DNA of 64,000 nucleotides from Chloroflexota bacterium (GCA_003451595.1 DMDA01000003.1:23951-87950), one strand, 5' to 3'. Positions 1 to 11,540 are shown, counted from the first letter of the stretch. Notes: generated from the letters alone by a model not told the origin. Program-made: numbers and translations.

Positions 1-544
1 GGCGCACACTGCCGCCGGTGTCAGTGCCAAGCGCAGCCAGCGCCTCTTGCGCCGCCACGGCTGCGCTCGACCCGCCGCTGCTGCCGCCGGGCACGCGTGT
101 CAGGTCCCAGGGGTTGCGCGTGGTGAAGTAAGCACTGTTTTCTGTGCTCGACCCCATGGCAAACTCGTCGGTGTTGGTCTTGCCCAACATCACCATGCCG
201 GCGTCGGCAAGACGCTGCACGGCGGTGGCCGTGTAGGGCGGGACAAAGTTTTCCAGGATGCGGCTGCCGCAGGTCGTGCGCACGCCTTCGGTGCAAAGCA
301 CATCCTTGATCGCCAGCGGGACGCCGAGCAAGGGGGCATCGTCGCCAGCGGCGCGGCGGGCGTCAGCAGCTTCCGCCTGGGCCAGCGCCAGCTCCACCGT
401 CAACGTCAGGTATGCCTTCACCTGGCTGTCCACCTGCGTGATGCGTTCGATCAGGGCTTGCGTCAGCTCAACGGCGGTGAAATCGCCAGCGCGCATACCA
501 GCCAGGGCTTCGTGGATCGTCAGTTCGTACAATGCCTGGCGCAT
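1..544 (-). CDS. gatA: Glutamyl/aspartyl-tRNA amidotransferase subunit A, N-terminal part
   Basis: The reading frame starts at the ATG at 544 and stays open to the window edge, so about 181 N-terminal residues are visible. GatA is the amidase subunit of GatCAB, which converts Glu-tRNA(Gln) and Asp-tRNA(Asn) to the amide forms using ammonia released from glutamine. Visible amidase-signature elements are the catalytic lysine in PLAIKDVLC, the glycine/serine run [14 protein letters not shown], and TDTGGSVR, which carries the next catalytic serine, at the very edge. It begins only 2 bp after the gatC stop, so the two are translationally close and share the upstream leader. The identification is firm; the C-terminus is not in the window. 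Confidence 0.95.
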   Translation of the reverse strand, partial: MRQALYELTIHEALAGMRAGDFTAVELTQALIERITQVDSQVKAYLTLTVELALAQAEAADARRAAGDDAPLLGVPLAIKDVLCTEGVRTTCGSRILENFVPPYTATAVQRLADAGMVMLGKTNTDEFAMGSSTENSAYFTTRNPWDLTRVPGGSSGGSSAAVAAQEALAALGTDTGGSVR

Positions 545-546
545 GC

Positions 547-837
547 TCACTCCTCGAAGATAGCGCGCACGCGAAAGAAGCCATCGGCCTGGTCAGGAGC
601 GTTGCGCAGCGCCACGGCGTTGTCAAGCGAGGGCGTCGGTGTATCCGGCGCCATCACATTGCTGAGCGGCAGGACGTAAGGCGTCGGCGGCACGTGGCTG
701 GTGTCCACCTGCTGCAGGCGTTCGGCGTACTCCAGAATGGCCGACAATTGGCCGGCGTACAGGGTCAGTTCGGCTTCACTCAGGCGCAGCCTGGCCAATT
801 CGGCCACATGGCGGACTTCATCGATCGTCAGGTGCAT
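547..837 (-). CDS. gatC: Glutamyl/aspartyl-tRNA amidotransferase subunit C
   Basis: A 96-residue protein beginning [17 protein letters not shown], the usual opening of GatC, and containing [22 protein letters not shown] and the C-terminal [10 protein letters not shown] typical of the family. GatC is the small clamp subunit that holds GatA and GatB together. The frame extends further upstream to 936, but that part translates the leader terminator, so the ATG at 837 is preferred; a weak TGGAG lies upstream of it. It is the first gene of gatC-gatA. Its start lies 14 nt after an intrinsic terminator, so expression probably depends on read-through. Confidence 0.95.
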   Translation of the reverse strand: MHLTIDEVRHVAELARLRLSEAELTLYAGQLSAILEYAERLQQVDTSHVPPTPYVLPLSNVMAPDTPTPSLDNAVALRNAPDQADGFFRVRAIFEE

Positions 838-1092
838 CGTCAGACTCCAGACAATAAAAAACGTCGTGGCGTCAACATTCCACGACGTTGGGCAAACTTG
901 GTCATCCCATTCAACACGCCGTGGAAGCAGTGCCACGGCGCCGGTGCAACTTCACCTGGGCCGGGGCACGCGTCTAGCTGCGGCAGCCTGTACGGCTGCC
1001 CATGCTGCAGCAGCGAGATTGCCAGAGAAGTGAAGCCCAGAAAAGTGAAGATTGCTCACATTCAATCCTGATTGGTGTCATGCCTACAATTG
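838..1092 (-). promoter_or_regulatory. Structured 5' leader of gatCA (about 255 nt)
   Basis: The non-coding stretch between the gatC promoter and start holds three hairpins before the terminator. One is GGCAGCC/GGCTGCC at about 987-1005, one is a GGTG/CACC stem near 941-956, and one is CGCCGTGG/CCACGGCG at about 917-940. None matches a riboswitch class I can name. T-box hallmarks were looked for and not found convincingly. The arrangement of promoter, several hairpins, U-tract terminator and gene indicates transcription attenuation of the amidotransferase operon by an unidentified signal. Confidence 0.55.
851..889 (-). terminator. Intrinsic terminator in the gatC leader
   Basis: On the minus strand a perfect 10-bp stem AACGTCGTGG/CCACGACGTT (889-880 and 869-860) with a 10-nt loop is followed directly by TTTTTATTG. 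It lies between the gatC promoter and the gatC start, not after a gene, which points to attenuation. The stem and U-tract are read directly from the sequence; the regulatory role is inferred. Confidence 0.85.
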
Positions 1093-1098
1093 GGTGCG

Positions 1099-1127
1099 AG
1101 TATAGCCGTCAACATAGCGCCTGTCAA
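1099..1127 (-). promoter_or_regulatory. Promoter of gatCA
   Basis: Minus strand TTGACA (1127-1122), 17-nt spacer, TATACT (1104-1099). This is a near-perfect sigma-70-type promoter and predicts a start site near 1092. Confidence 0.8.
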
Positions 1128-1203
1128 GCCGAAGCAGGCGCAAAAATCAACTTCCCAAACCCAAAACTTGCCAAATCTGCGCATCGCTTCCAAACTGTCC
1201 GCC

Positions 1204-1719
1204 ATGAACTCTAATGCTGCGGAGGCGACGCCCGCTGTCATCATCTACACCGACGGCGGCTGTCTCGGCAATCCAGGACCAGGCGGCTGGGCAGCGATCC
1301 TGCGCTATGGTCGCCATACGAAAGAGTTGACCGGACGCGCCAGCCTGACCACCAATAACCGTATGGAATTGCGCGCCGCCATCGAGGCGCTCAACACGCT
1401 CAATCGCCCCTGTCGCGTTGAAATCTACACCGACAGTGAATACCTGCGGCGCGGGATCACGGAATGGGTGAAGGGATGGCAGCGCAACGGTTGGAAGACC
1501 GCCACCAAACAGCCAGTAAAGAATCGCGATCTGTGGCAGGCGCTGCTGGCGGCAGTGGAGCGCCACGCGCCGGCCGGCGGCGTCACCTGGCAGTGGACGC
1601 GTGGGCACGCAGGCGATGAACTCAACGAACGTGCGGATGAGCTGGCAAATGGCGCGGCGCGCGCCGCTACACGCGACGATCCGCCCGATCTGGAACCCTC
1701 TCAACCCTCACTGGAATAG
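1204..1719 (+). CDS. rnhA: Ribonuclease HI
   Basis: A 171-residue protein that cleaves the RNA strand of RNA-DNA hybrids. The RNase H active site is complete: D17 in YTDGG, E55 in [10 protein letters not shown]77 in YTDSEY, H135 in [11 protein letters not shown] and D145 in ERADELA. The [14 protein letters not shown] block is also classic. The frame is open further upstream, but the ATG at 1204 gives the family's usual N-terminus of about ten residues before the first strand. The gene is divergent from gatCA. It overlaps the 3' end of the convergent gene at 1701-2270 by 19 bp. No strong ribosome binding site is visible. Confidence 0.95.
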   Translation: MNSNAAEATPAVIIYTDGGCLGNPGPGGWAAILRYGRHTKELTGRASLTTNNRMELRAAIEALNTLNRPCRVEIYTDSEYLRRGITEWVKGWQRNGWKTATKQPVKNRDLWQALLAAVERHAPAGGVTWQWTRGHAGDELNERADELANGAARAATRDDPPDLEPSQPSLE

Positions 1720-2270
1720 GTATTGGCATAGGCTTGGTCGTCGCACGCCGCCAACTGTGCGGCCAACCCAGGCAACACGACCGGCGCTGTACGTTGCAGC
1801 CAACGGCCATGGGCGATGCCGAGGCGCCCACTGGTCAGGTCTTTGGCGCTCCAGACGCCGCGATAGCGCACAAAGCCCGCAATCTCCCACGTGTACAACA
1901 CCAGCAGAGCCAGCCATGTCGGCAGCCAGAAGCCGACAAAGACAAAGGCAATGTAATGGCGGGCGGGATGGTCGTCATCGACGATGGCAGGCGAGAAGCC
2001 GCTCACGCCAAACTGACGCGGCGGCGCCCCCGCCATCTGACGCAGAAAACGCAGCGGTGCGCCAACCTCCTGCAAGCGGATGCCGGCGCACTCTTCGGCG
2101 ATGTGCAAAATGAACCAGACGGCGCCGGCCCACCCTGGCGGCGCCAGGCGCGCATTCACTTGTAGATAATCGAGAAAGCGATCGAGACCGGAACGCAATA
2201 ACGGCATGACATCCTCAAGTACAACGGCGCAGGGTGGCAATGCCAACCACTGCGCCGTGTCTGGTTCCAT
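1701..2270 (-). CDS. Hypothetical protein with a hydrophobic C-terminal half
   Basis: A 189-residue protein of unrecognised family, from the ATG at 2270. The first half contains [20 protein letters not shown] and [24 protein letters not shown]. The second half has a strongly hydrophobic stretch, [29 protein letters not shown], that is probably a membrane segment, followed by [22 protein letters not shown]. It lies 67 bp behind the small gene at 2338-2664 on the same strand and could be the last gene of a purH transcript. The frame stays open another 50 codons upstream, but that part lies in the intergenic gap and looks non-coding. No function can be assigned. Confidence 0.6.
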   Translation of the reverse strand: MEPDTAQWLALPPCAVVLEDVMPLLRSGLDRFLDYLQVNARLAPPGWAGAVWFILHIAEECAGIRLQEVGAPLRFLRQMAGAPPRQFGVSGFSPAIVDDDHPARHYIAFVFVGFWLPTWLALLVLYTWEIAGFVRYRGVWSAKDLTSGRLGIAHGRWLQRTAPVVLPGLAAQLAACDDQAYANTYSSEG

Positions 2271-2337
2271 CAGAGAAGAGGTGGATGTGTCCGTCCCGAC
2301 GCTGCACTGGGGGCGCCAATGCGACGTCGGTTGGGGG

Positions 2338-2664
2338 CTAGTGCTCGCTGTGTGAGGCTGGCAGGCGTCCCAGGGCGCGCCAGCGATCAGCGGCGCCGTG
2401 ACGGAAGAGCGCCGGGTCAAAGCTCGCCAGGAACTCCCAACCTTCGGCGGCCAACCCTTCCTGTACGTCCTTAGTCAGGTCGAACTCCAGCGTGCGCCCA
2501 TCGGTGCGCACTTCGAAGTGGATCAAGTTGTCGTTGCCATCATCCACGACCTCGACGATGCAGGGGCGATCGGTGCCCATCGGCTTCTGGAAGAAAGCAG
2601 CAGAACAGCGCGCGCAAAATGAAAGGCTCGCATCGCAATAGCCACGATCCATGACGATCTTCAT
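2338..2664 (-). CDS. Small cysteine-containing hypothetical protein
   Basis: A 108-residue protein starting MKIVMDRGYCDASLSFCARC. The start at 2664 is fixed by a strong AAGGAGG ribosome binding site 5 nt upstream. The N-terminus has a cysteine and a CxxC pair that could bind zinc. The rest is acidic and beta-rich (CIVEVVDDGNDNLIHFEVRTDGRTLEFDLTK in separate segments). The family is not recognised. It lies downstream of purH on the same strand. A TATAGT sequence on the minus strand near 2731 may give it its own promoter. Confidence 0.65.
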   Translation of the reverse strand: MKIVMDRGYCDASLSFCARCSAAFFQKPMGTDRPCIVEVVDDGNDNLIHFEVRTDGRTLEFDLTKDVQEGLAAEGWEFLASFDPALFRHGAADRWRALGRLPASHSEH

Positions 2665-2842
2665 GTGTACCTCCTTGGGTGTACCTTGCAGCTCCAAAGG
2701 CGTGCGGAGCGCAAAAGTGTTTCTTTCACTATACTCGAAAAAGTCAGAATCGGCGCAAAATGCAAGCTGCTCTCAAAGCAAAATGGAGGCCATCCAGCAG
2801 GCCAATCGGCGCCATGGATGGCCAGCAATCCCACTGGTTGCA

Positions 2843-4393
2843 TCAATGGCGGAAATGACGCGCGCCCGTAAAGCACATCACCAGTCCCAAGCGATCGACG
2901 GCGGCGATCACCTCGTCGTCGCGCACCGAGCCACCCGGTTGCACCACCGCCGTAATGCCGTGTTTGGCGGCGGCTTCGATGCCATCGGCAAAGGGGAAGA
3001 AGGCATCTGAGGCCATGACGGCGCCGCGGCTGCGTTCGCCCGCCTTGTGCCCAGCCATCATCACCGAGTCGACGCGACTCATCTGGCCGGCGCCCACGCC
3101 GACGGTGGCCTGATCCTTGACATAGACGATGGCGTTGCTTTTGATGTGCCGCGCGGCGCGCCAAGCAAAGGCCAGGTCAAGCAACTGTTCAGGGGTGGGC
3201 TGGCGCTGGCTAACCACGCGCCAGGCGCCCACCTGCATATCCGCCTCACTGCGATCGAGTTCCTGCACCAATACGCCGCCGACGATGCTGCGCAGACTGA
3301 GCGGTCGCGTCGAAGCGCCGCTGTGCACCAGGAGGCGCACATTCTTCTTGCGTTGCAGCAACGCCAGCGCCTCTGGTTCATAGGCGGGCGCCGCCACCAC
3401 CTCTAGGAAGAGATCGGCAGCCTGCTGCGCGGTCGCCAGATCGAGCGGGCGATTGACGGCCAGGATGCCGCCAAAGGCGCTCACAGGGTCAGACGCCAAG
3501 GCTTTCTGGTAGGCCTCGACCAGCGTATCAGCACTCGCCAGCCCACAAGGGTTGCCGTGCTTGATGATGGCAACTGTGGGCGCCGCAAAGTCCTGCGCCG
3601 TCGTCCATGCGCCATCCAGGTCGAGCCAGTTGTTGTAGCTCATTTCCTTGCCGTGCAGCACTTCAAACGCGGGCTGCTCGCCGGCGTAGGTATACAGCCC
3701 ACCAGCCTGATGCGGATTCTCACCGTACCGATTGCGTTGAAACAGCGTCAGGTCAAGATGCAGCTCAGCGGGGAGGGCAGAGGCGTCTTCATCGGCGCCA
3801 GGCGCACCTTCACCCAGTTGCTCGGCCAGGTAGGCGGCGATGGCTGCATCGTATTCGGCCGTGTGGCGGAAGGCTTTGAGCGCCAGCCGGCGGCGTAGAT
3901 GGGCGCCGGTGCCGCCAGCGGCAAATGCTTCGGCCACCGTTGCGTAATCCTCCGGGTCGCAAACCACAGTCACCGACTCGTGATTCTTGGCGGCGGCGCG
4001 CAGCAACGCCACGCCGCCAATGTCGATCTCCTCAATAGCGGTCGACATGGATACATTGGGCTGAGCCACGGTCGCCTGGAAAGGGTAGAGGTTGACAACC
4101 ACCAGATCGATGGCGCCGATGTGGTGCTGCGCCAGTTCCTCTTGATGCTGTGGCGTGCGTCGCGCCAGGATGCCGCCGTGGATCGCTGGATGCAGTGTCT
4201 TGACACGACCGCCCAATATTTCGGGGAAGCCGGTGACTTCCTCCACCTGCAGCACGGGAATCCCGGCGGCTTCCAATTTGCGTGCAGTGCCGCCGCTGGC
4301 GATCAACTCACCGCCCGCCGCTGCCAGTTGCGCAGCGAAGTGCTCCAGCCCGCGCTTATCCGATACCGAAAGCAATGCCCGGAACGAGGCCAT
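2843..4393 (-). CDS. purH: Bifunctional IMP cyclohydrolase / AICAR formyltransferase
   Basis: A full-length 516-residue PurH that catalyses the last two steps of IMP synthesis. The N-terminal MGS-like cyclohydrolase domain (about 1-140) has [29 protein letters not shown] and [14 protein letters not shown]. The C-terminal formyltransferase domain has RYGENPHQ (222-229) and the catalytic KHGNPCG (278-284), and ends with the normal [10 protein letters not shown]. Its 5' leader contains a ZTP riboswitch and terminator, so it is probably induced when the intermediate ZMP/ZTP accumulates for lack of formyl-folate. Two small unidentified genes follow on the same strand. Confidence 0.97.
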   Translation of the reverse strand: MASFRALLSVSDKRGLEHFAAQLAAAGGELIASGGTARKLEAAGIPVLQVEEVTGFPEILGGRVKTLHPAIHGGILARRTPQHQEELAQHHIGAIDLVVVNLYPFQATVAQPNVSMSTAIEEIDIGGVALLRAAAKNHESVTVVCDPEDYATVAEAFAAGGTGAHLRRRLALKAFRHTAEYDAAIAAYLAEQLGEGAPGADEDASALPAELHLDLTLFQRNRYGENPHQAGGLYTYAGEQPAFEVLHGKEMSYNNWLDLDGAWTTAQDFAAPTVAIIKHGNPCGLASADTLVEAYQKALASDPVSAFGGILAVNRPLDLATAQQAADLFLEVVAAPAYEPEALALLQRKKNVRLLVHSGASTRPLSLRSIVGGVLVQELDRSEADMQVGAWRVVSQRQPTPEQLLDLAFAWRAARHIKSNAIVYVKDQATVGVGAGQMSRVDSVMMAGHKAGERSRGAVMASDAFFPFADGIEAAAKHGITAVVQPGGSVRDDEVIAAVDRLGLVMCFTGARHFRH

Positions 4394-4423
4394 GATGCGT
4401 GCTCCTTACTCCAAACTGTTGTG

Positions 4424-4467
4424 TCAGAAAAAGAAACAGGCAGCCAGACAGGACATGTCCGGCTGCC
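4424..4467 (-). terminator. Intrinsic terminator of the purH riboswitch
   Basis: Minus strand stem GGCAGCCGGACA/TGTCTGGCTGCC (4467-4456 and 4450-4439; 12 bp with one G-U pair) with a 5-nt loop, followed by the T-rich TGTTTCTTTTTCTGA. It directly follows the riboswitch pseudoknot strand and precedes the purH start by about 30 nt, so it is the expression platform. Confidence 0.85.
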
Positions 4468-4562
4468 CGACCCAGGCGAACGATTGACAGCGATCATGGC
4501 AGGCTTCCCCGGTGGTTGCCCCCACCTTGCGCCGGAACGCATCATCGCCAGTTAGCCTGCCA
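4468..4562 (-). ncRNA. ZTP (pfl) riboswitch
   Basis: Read on the minus strand, an 8-bp outer stem GGCAGGCT/AGCCTGCC (4561-4554 and 4505-4498) encloses AACTGGCG and a GGTGG/CCACC hairpin, followed by the conserved CCGGGGAAGCC. About 15 nt further on comes the 3' motif CGCCTGGGTC (consensus CGCCTGGGCA), which forms the pseudoknot. These are the defining parts of the ZTP aptamer, which senses the purine intermediate ZMP/ZTP. A promoter precedes it and a U-tract terminator follows it, and purH is the next gene. All three agree with the known role of this class. Assignment is by eye, without a covariance-model score. Confidence 0.9.
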
Positions 4563-4580
4563 GACAACTCAATTACCGCG

Positions 4581-4609
4581 AGTATAGGAGGGACAGGTGC
4601 GGCTGTCAA
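4581..4609 (-). promoter_or_regulatory. Promoter of purH
   Basis: Minus strand TTGACA (4609-4604), 17-nt spacer, TATACT (4586-4581). The predicted start lies near 4574, a few nucleotides before the first riboswitch stem. Confidence 0.8.
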
Positions 4610-4663
4610 GCACAATTGGGCAGAAATTAGCACTTCCTGGATTCGAGTTCAGATGCGTCACTG

Positions 4664-4672
4664 TGATATACT
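4664..4672 (+). promoter_or_regulatory. Extended -10 promoter for the phosphoribosyltransferase
   Basis: TGATATACT on the plus strand is an extended -10 element (TG, one base, TATACT). No good -35 is seen at normal spacing. It lies about 80 nt before the ATG at 4753, back to back with the purH promoter. Confidence 0.5.
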
Positions 4673-4752
4673 CAGGTGTGGCGCGTCGCCAGGCGGATGT
4701 CAGGTGCACGCGCGATAAAGCCCAACTGGTAGGGAAAACGAAGGGGAGACGA

Positions 4753-5304
4753 ATGAGTTACGACGGGCGCGTGTTCACAGTGCAACTAGGCAGTGTTATG
4801 CGCAAACTGCCGCTATTTGAGGTGGCGCCAGGCGTCAAAATTGCGATCTTCAACATGCTCGGCGACACAGAAGTCGTTGAAACAGCCGCGGCAATGCTGG
4901 CAGCGCGACTGCCAACGCACGCCGAGGTGCTGGTCGTGCCCGAAGTCAAGGCTGTGCCGTTGGCGCACGCGCTGTCGGTGGCCAGCAGGTTGCCTTATGT
5001 CGTAGTACGCAAGGTGCGCAAGCCCTACATGGTGAATTGTCTTGAAACGGAAGTGCTCAGTATCACCACCGGCGCACCGCAGACGCTCTTCGTTGATGGC
5101 AAAGATGTGCCTCTGGTGCGTGACAAGCAGGTCGTCCTGGTGGACGATGTGATCAGCACCGGCAGCACAATTCGAGGGCTGCGCCAGCTAATGGCTCTCG
5201 CCAATGCCAGGGTGGTGAGCGAAATGGCCGTCTTCACAGAGGGCAACCCAGAAGATTGGGATGACATCATTGCGTTGGGGCACTTGCCGATCTTCACGGA
5301 TTGA
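4753..5304 (+). CDS. Adenine-phosphoribosyltransferase-like purine salvage enzyme
   Basis: A 183-residue type I phosphoribosyltransferase. The PRPP-binding loop [13 protein letters not shown] (about residues 132-144) is intact. The order of motifs ([16 protein letters not shown], then [12 protein letters not shown], then the PRPP loop) is that of adenine/xanthine-type enzymes. It would join a purine base to PRPP. The ATG at 4753 follows a GGGGAG ribosome binding site; the longer open frame upstream covers the promoter region. It is divergent from purH, so salvage and de novo purine genes share one intergenic region. The exact base specificity cannot be told from the sequence. Confidence 0.8.
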   Translation: MSYDGRVFTVQLGSVMRKLPLFEVAPGVKIAIFNMLGDTEVVETAAAMLAARLPTHAEVLVVPEVKAVPLAHALSVASRLPYVVVRKVRKPYMVNCLETEVLSITTGAPQTLFVDGKDVPLVRDKQVVLVDDVISTGSTIRGLRQLMALANARVVSEMAVFTEGNPEDWDDIIALGHLPIFTD

Positions 5305-5357
5305 CCATGCGCAGACCTTGACCGCTCAGCATTTCCGTTTATTGCTGTCTTCGCAGC

Positions 5358-5411
5358 GCCGTGAAGATAACGCCGTGAAGATAACGCCGTAAAGATAACG
5401 CCGTAAAAGAG
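5358..5411 (+). repeat. 14-bp tandem repeat in the prfA leader
   Basis: Three full copies of a 14-bp unit (GCCGTGAAGATAAC twice, then GCCGTAAAGATAAC) start at 5358, 5372 and 5386. A partial fourth, GCCGTAAAAGAG, starts at 5400 and runs into the prfA ribosome binding site. The unit is not a multiple of three and the region is non-coding. Confidence 0.9.
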
Positions 5412-5421
5412 GTGTGAATGT

Positions 5422-6507
<1,086 letters not shown>

Positions 6508-6596
6508 GTTGCAACGCAGCCAGACGTGGGGCAGACGTAACGTTCCAGTGCCGCAGCGGTCTTGCTTGCGCCTCCCAATGGTCAGCACAAAGTCAG

Positions 6597-6669
6597 TTGC
6601 TGCGCCGCCGAATTTTGCTACAATGATACGCACTCTCCGGCGTTAAGATGCTGCATGCGTCTTGACGCC
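6597..6669 (+). promoter_or_regulatory. Promoter and 5' hairpin of prmC
   Basis: TTGCTG (6597-6602), 16-nt spacer, TACAAT (6619-6624), inside the 216-bp gap after prfA. Downstream, GGCGTTAAGA (6639-6648) and TCTTGACGCC (6660-6669) form a 10-bp stem including one G-U pair, with an 11-nt loop, in the untranslated leader. prmC may therefore be transcribed separately from prfA. Confidence 0.5.
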
Positions 6670-6723
6670 GCCGCAACACAATGCAAGGATGCAATACTTT
6701 CATAGATTCCCAGGAGGAGACAA

Positions 6724-7776
6724 TTGGCGATCTTACAGTTGGATGTTCGACCATGGAAGGGCGAACGCCGGAATCTACGCGCTCAACGGCGAGCTGCGAC
6801 CGGCCCGAATGTAGACCTGCCGCACCACGATCCACGCCTCAACGCGCAGCGCAATGGTGATACACCAGCTGCAAGCGATGATCCGCCGATCTGGCAGCAA
6901 GTCGTCTGGAAGCTTTCCCAAGACACCGAAGTCGGTCCTGCGATCAACGCCGCCACTCAACGCCTGGAAGAGGCGCACATCACGACCGCTCGCCTCGACG
7001 CCCAGGTATTGCTGGCTCATGTGCTCGGCGTTGACCGCAGTTGGCTCTTTGCCCATTATGAGCATGTGCTGACGCATGAGCAGGCCGAACAGTTCATGGA
7101 GCTGGTTGTGCGCCGCGTGGCGCATGAACCTGTCGCCTATCTCGTCAACCACAAGGAGTTTTACGGGATTGACCTCTACGTTGACCCTCATGTCCTGATT
7201 CCGCGCCCCGAAACCGAGATGTTGGTTGACCAGGTGCTGGCTGAAGTATCCATCCGCAACGCGGAGCGGCTGGTCGTGGCAGACGTGGGCACAGGCAGCG
7301 GCGCAATCGCACTAGCTGTGGCGACCAGCGCCCCCAGTGCATACGTTTACGCGCTCGACATCAGCGCTGACGCCCTGAACGTGGCGCAACGCAATGTCGC
7401 TCGATACGCAATGGACAAACGCATCACGCTGGTGCGCAGCGATCTGTTGGCAAAATTGCCGGCGCGCGCTGATATCGTGGTCGCCAATCTGCCTTATGTC
7501 ACCAGCGACGATTACGTCACGCTGGAGCCAGATGTGCGCAACTATGAGCCGGTGGGGGCGTTGGTGGGCGGCCCGCTTGGTCTCGATCTGATCACCCGGC
7601 TGTTGCGCCAGTTGCCCAGACACGTGACGCCCGACGCCTTTGTTGCCCTGGAGATCGGCTACAATCAGGGCGCAGCGGTCATCGGCCTGGTGGAGACGCT
7701 CTTGCCACAGGCAACGCAGGTCGAGCTTCACCGCGACTATCAGGGCCACGACCGCGTGGTCACTTTTCAACTGTAA
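6724..7776 (+). CDS. prmC: Release factor glutamine N5-methyltransferase, TTG start
   Basis: A 350-residue SAM-dependent methyltransferase that modifies the GGQ glutamine of release factors. The core has [14 protein letters not shown], the SAM-binding [26 protein letters not shown], and NLPYV in place of the usual NPPY. The start is taken as TTG at 6724 because AGGAGG lies 6 nt upstream and no better-placed ATG follows. This gives about 55 extra basic, low-complexity residues before the family core, which begins near [10 protein letters not shown]. The extension is unusual. An internal ATG at 6743 is out of frame. The position after prfA supports the function. Confidence 0.93.
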   Translation: MAILQLDVRPWKGERRNLRAQRRAATGPNVDLPHHDPRLNAQRNGDTPAASDDPPIWQQVVWKLSQDTEVGPAINAATQRLEEAHITTARLDAQVLLAHVLGVDRSWLFAHYEHVLTHEQAEQFMELVVRRVAHEPVAYLVNHKEFYGIDLYVDPHVLIPRPETEMLVDQVLAEVSIRNAERLVVADVGTGSGAIALAVATSAPSAYVYALDISADALNVAQRNVARYAMDKRITLVRSDLLAKLPARADIVVANLPYVTSDDYVTLEPDVRNYEPVGALVGGPLGLDLITRLLRQLPRHVTPDAFVALEIGYNQGAAVIGLVETLLPQATQVELHRDYQGHDRVVTFQL

Positions 7777-7816
7777 ATCACATCTGTAAATCACACCTTC
7801 ACGGCAAGCAGGTTCT

Positions 7817-8665
7817 ATGCGTCGCTTTGATCTTGTCATCCTCGACCTTGACGGCACCATCATCAACGCCTACCAGCGCCTGCCCATCAGCCAGGCAGTG
7901 CACGACACCATCGCCGCCGTGCAGGCGACTGGCGTCATCGTCACCATCGGCACCGGGCGCACACTGGACTACATTCGGCACAGTCTGCATGGCAATCTGG
8001 CGTTGACGCATCCCGTCCTCACCACGCAGGGCGCCGTGATCGGCGACCCGGTGAGCGGCCATGTGCTGGCAGAAGTCACACTCCCGCTCGACAAGGCACG
8101 CGACATTGCGGCCTTTGTCGATGCGCACCGCTATCCGACGGCCTTCTATTTCAACGATGCTGACGGACACACGCAGGTCTTCCGCAACTCTCTGGGCGCC
8201 ACCCCATCAGAAGAGACGTTGCTCCAGCATCTCCTCGGCATCCCTGGCGTACAGGTCGAGGCGTTTTCACCACTGCTGACGGCGCCCAACGCCCACCCCC
8301 CTGTCAAGGTCATCGCCTTCAATCACGGCATTCCCGGCGACATCGACCTCTTGCCTGAATATCAACAACGCTTTCCAACGCTCAGCATTACCCGCACGCA
8401 CGAATGGTTGGTCGAGACGACTGCGGCTGGCGTCGACAAAGGCAGCGGTCTGCGCCGTCTCTGCGACCTGCTTGGCATCGACATTCGCCGCGTGATGGCG
8501 ATCGGGGACAGTGACAACGACATCCCCATGCTGGAGGCTGCCGGTCTGGGCGTGGCGATGGGCAACGCCGGTGACCATGTCAAGGCTGTAGCCGACTGGA
8601 TCGCGCCCACCATCGATGAAGAAGGTGCGGCGGTGGCGATGCAACGCTGGATTCTCGGCGCATAG
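7817..8665 (+). CDS. HAD-superfamily hydrolase, Cof/YidA type
   Basis: A 282-residue haloacid-dehalogenase-type phosphatase. Motif I is DLDGTI near residue 11, motif II is TIGTGRT, the motif III lysine is in [15 protein letters not shown], and motif IV is [15 protein letters not shown] followed by VAMGNAGD. The large cap between motifs II and III places it in the Cof (type IIB) group, which acts on small phosphorylated metabolites such as sugar phosphates or FMN. The substrate cannot be predicted. It follows prmC after 40 bp and probably shares its transcript. The prmC end and this gap contain a short direct repeat, TGTAAATCACA, twice. Confidence 0.9.
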   Translation: MRRFDLVILDLDGTIINAYQRLPISQAVHDTIAAVQATGVIVTIGTGRTLDYIRHSLHGNLALTHPVLTTQGAVIGDPVSGHVLAEVTLPLDKARDIAAFVDAHRYPTAFYFNDADGHTQVFRNSLGATPSEETLLQHLLGIPGVQVEAFSPLLTAPNAHPPVKVIAFNHGIPGDIDLLPEYQQRFPTLSITRTHEWLVETTAAGVDKGSGLRRLCDLLGIDIRRVMAIGDSDNDIPMLEAAGLGVAMGNAGDHVKAVADWIAPTIDEEGAAVAMQRWILGA

Positions 8666-8677
8666 CAGGTGACAACC

Positions 8678-10060
8678 ATGCGCATCACCACCCTCCTCGT
8701 CGGGCTGGCGCTATTGCTGGCGGCGTGTCGGCCCATTCCCGCCCCGGCTGTAGCCATGGTCGGCGCGCCCGGTGTAGGCGACCCAATCTTTCCCTTGCTT
8801 GGCAACGGTGGCTACGATGTGCAGCACTACACACTCGACCTGACGGTGGATGTCGCGCGCAACCTGCTCAAGGGCACGGCCACGTTGCGGGCGACAGCGA
8901 CCCAACCCCTGGCAGCCTTCAACCTCGACCTGCTCGGCCTGGAGGTCAGCACCATCAGTGTTGACGGCGCCCCGGCGCACTTCACGCGCAGCGGACAAGA
9001 GTTAACCATCACACCCGGCGCCCCGCTCGCCACCGGCGCGATCTTCACTACGACAGTGGCTTACGCTGGGGAACCGACGCCGCTGGCCGATCCCGACCTG
9101 GCTTTCATCGACCAGGGCTGGAATCATCAGGATGGCGCCATCTATGTGGTGAGCGAACCGGGCGGCGCCATGACGTGGTACCCGGTTAACAACCACCCAA
9201 CCGACAAGGCGACCTACACGCTGCGCGTCACCGTGGACAAGCCCAACGTCGTCGCCGCCAACGGTGTGCTGACTGAGGAGATCGACCTGGGCGAGCAGCG
9301 CACCTACGTCTGGGAGATGGCGCAGCCGATGGCGAGCTATCTCACGACGCTGGTGATCGGCGATTTCGTGCGCGTCGAGGAGCCAGGGCCAGACGGCGTG
9401 CTGATCCGCCACTACTTCCCGCCAGACGAAGTCGAAACGCTTACCAGAATCTTTGCCAATACGGACGAGATGGTCGCCTTCTACAGCGACCTGATTGCGC
9501 CGTATCCCTTTGCAGAGTATGGCGTCGTGATGCTGCCCTTCCCGCTTGGCTTTGCATTGGAAACGCAGACGCTTTCTGTCTTTGGCCCGGAGATGGCGAT
9601 GGAGGGCGTGAACGCGCACGAGCTAGCGCATCAGTGGTTTGGCGACACCGTGACGCTGGCCGCCTGGGATCAAACCTGGCTCAATGAGGGTTTCGCCACC
9701 TATCTGCAGCGAATGTGGCTGGAGGACAAATTGGGGCGCGGCTTCATGGATGGCGGCATGCGCCAATACTATGCAGGACTAAAAGGCTTCAAGGTCGCGG
9801 CGCCGGGCCGCGTCACAGAAGCAGAGCTTTTCTCGGAAGCCGTCTATGAGCGCGGGGCCTGGGTGCTCCACGCCCTGCGGCTCGAAATTGGGGATGCTCT
9901 CTTCCGCGAGTTTCTGCGCACCTATTACGCCCGCTACAAAAATGATGTTGTCACCACGGCGGACTTCATCGCCACCGCCAACGAAGTGAGCGGCCAGGAT
10001 TTGACCGAGTTCCTCAACGCCTGGCTTTACGACGCCGAGATGCCGCCGATCCCCGAATAG
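8678..10060 (+). CDS. M1-family zinc metallopeptidase, lipoprotein
   Basis: A 460-residue secreted peptidase. The N-terminus [17 protein letters not shown] is a lipoprotein signal with lipobox LAAC, so the mature protein is tethered outside the membrane. The aminopeptidase-N-like catalytic centre is HELAH (314-318) followed 19 residues after the second histidine by E337 ([11 protein letters not shown]), the full M1 zinc site. The GxMEN-type exopeptidase motif is weak here ([15 protein letters not shown]). The protein is shorter than aminopeptidase N, lacking the large C-terminal helical domain. An in-frame GTG at 8669 is a possible alternative start. It begins 12 bp after the HAD gene. Confidence 0.9.
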   Translation: MRITTLLVGLALLLAACRPIPAPAVAMVGAPGVGDPIFPLLGNGGYDVQHYTLDLTVDVARNLLKGTATLRATATQPLAAFNLDLLGLEVSTISVDGAPAHFTRSGQELTITPGAPLATGAIFTTTVAYAGEPTPLADPDLAFIDQGWNHQDGAIYVVSEPGGAMTWYPVNNHPTDKATYTLRVTVDKPNVVAANGVLTEEIDLGEQRTYVWEMAQPMASYLTTLVIGDFVRVEEPGPDGVLIRHYFPPDEVETLTRIFANTDEMVAFYSDLIAPYPFAEYGVVMLPFPLGFALETQTLSVFGPEMAMEGVNAHELAHQWFGDTVTLAAWDQTWLNEGFATYLQRMWLEDKLGRGFMDGGMRQYYAGLKGFKVAAPGRVTEAELFSEAVYERGAWVLHALRLEIGDALFREFLRTYYARYKNDVVTTADFIATANEVSGQDLTEFLNAWLYDAEMPPIPE

Positions 10061-10090
10061 CCCAACACAAGCGCAGGCAAGACAGAAACT

Positions 10091-10132
10091 CGACGCCTTG
10101 CTGCAAATCCAGAGATTTGCGGCAAGGCGTCG
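10091..10132. terminator. Long hairpin between convergent genes
   Basis: Arms 10091-10108 and 10115-10132 pair over 18 bp with one mismatch or wobble, around a 6-nt loop. It separates the convergent M1 peptidase and metY genes. There is no T-run on either side, so it may be a Rho-assisted or RNA-stabilising 3' end and not a classical intrinsic terminator. Confidence 0.6.
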
Positions 10133-10151
10133 CTCAGACCACCGCAGCGGC

Positions 10152-11444
<1,293 letters not shown>

Positions 11445-11483
11445 GAGTCGCTCTTTCCTGTCTACTTTTGTGCTGAAAATAAG

Positions 11484-11508
11484 AAACCTCTCGCCTGGTT
11501 GGTGAGAG
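11484..11508 (-). terminator. Second hairpin/terminator before metY
   Basis: Minus strand ACCTCTCACC and GGCGAGAGGT pair at 9 of 10 positions around AACCA, followed by TTCTTATTTTC. It lies between the stronger terminator and the metY start, so two terminators in tandem would have to be passed. Confidence 0.55.
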
Positions 11509-11540
11509 GTCGAGGTGTATATCGCCCACTGCCCTGTTTC

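Noticed and set aside
838..1092. T-box riboswitch before gatC
   Set aside because: A GTGGCACTGC stretch resembles the T-box sequence (TGGNACCGCG), but it is buried in a perfect CGCCGTGG/CCACGGCG hairpin, and the Stem I landmarks were not found.
4597..4752. Longer phosphoribosyltransferase start
   Set aside because: The extra 52 codons cover the promoter and the divergent purH -35 region. The ATG at 4753 has a ribosome binding site and the family's length.
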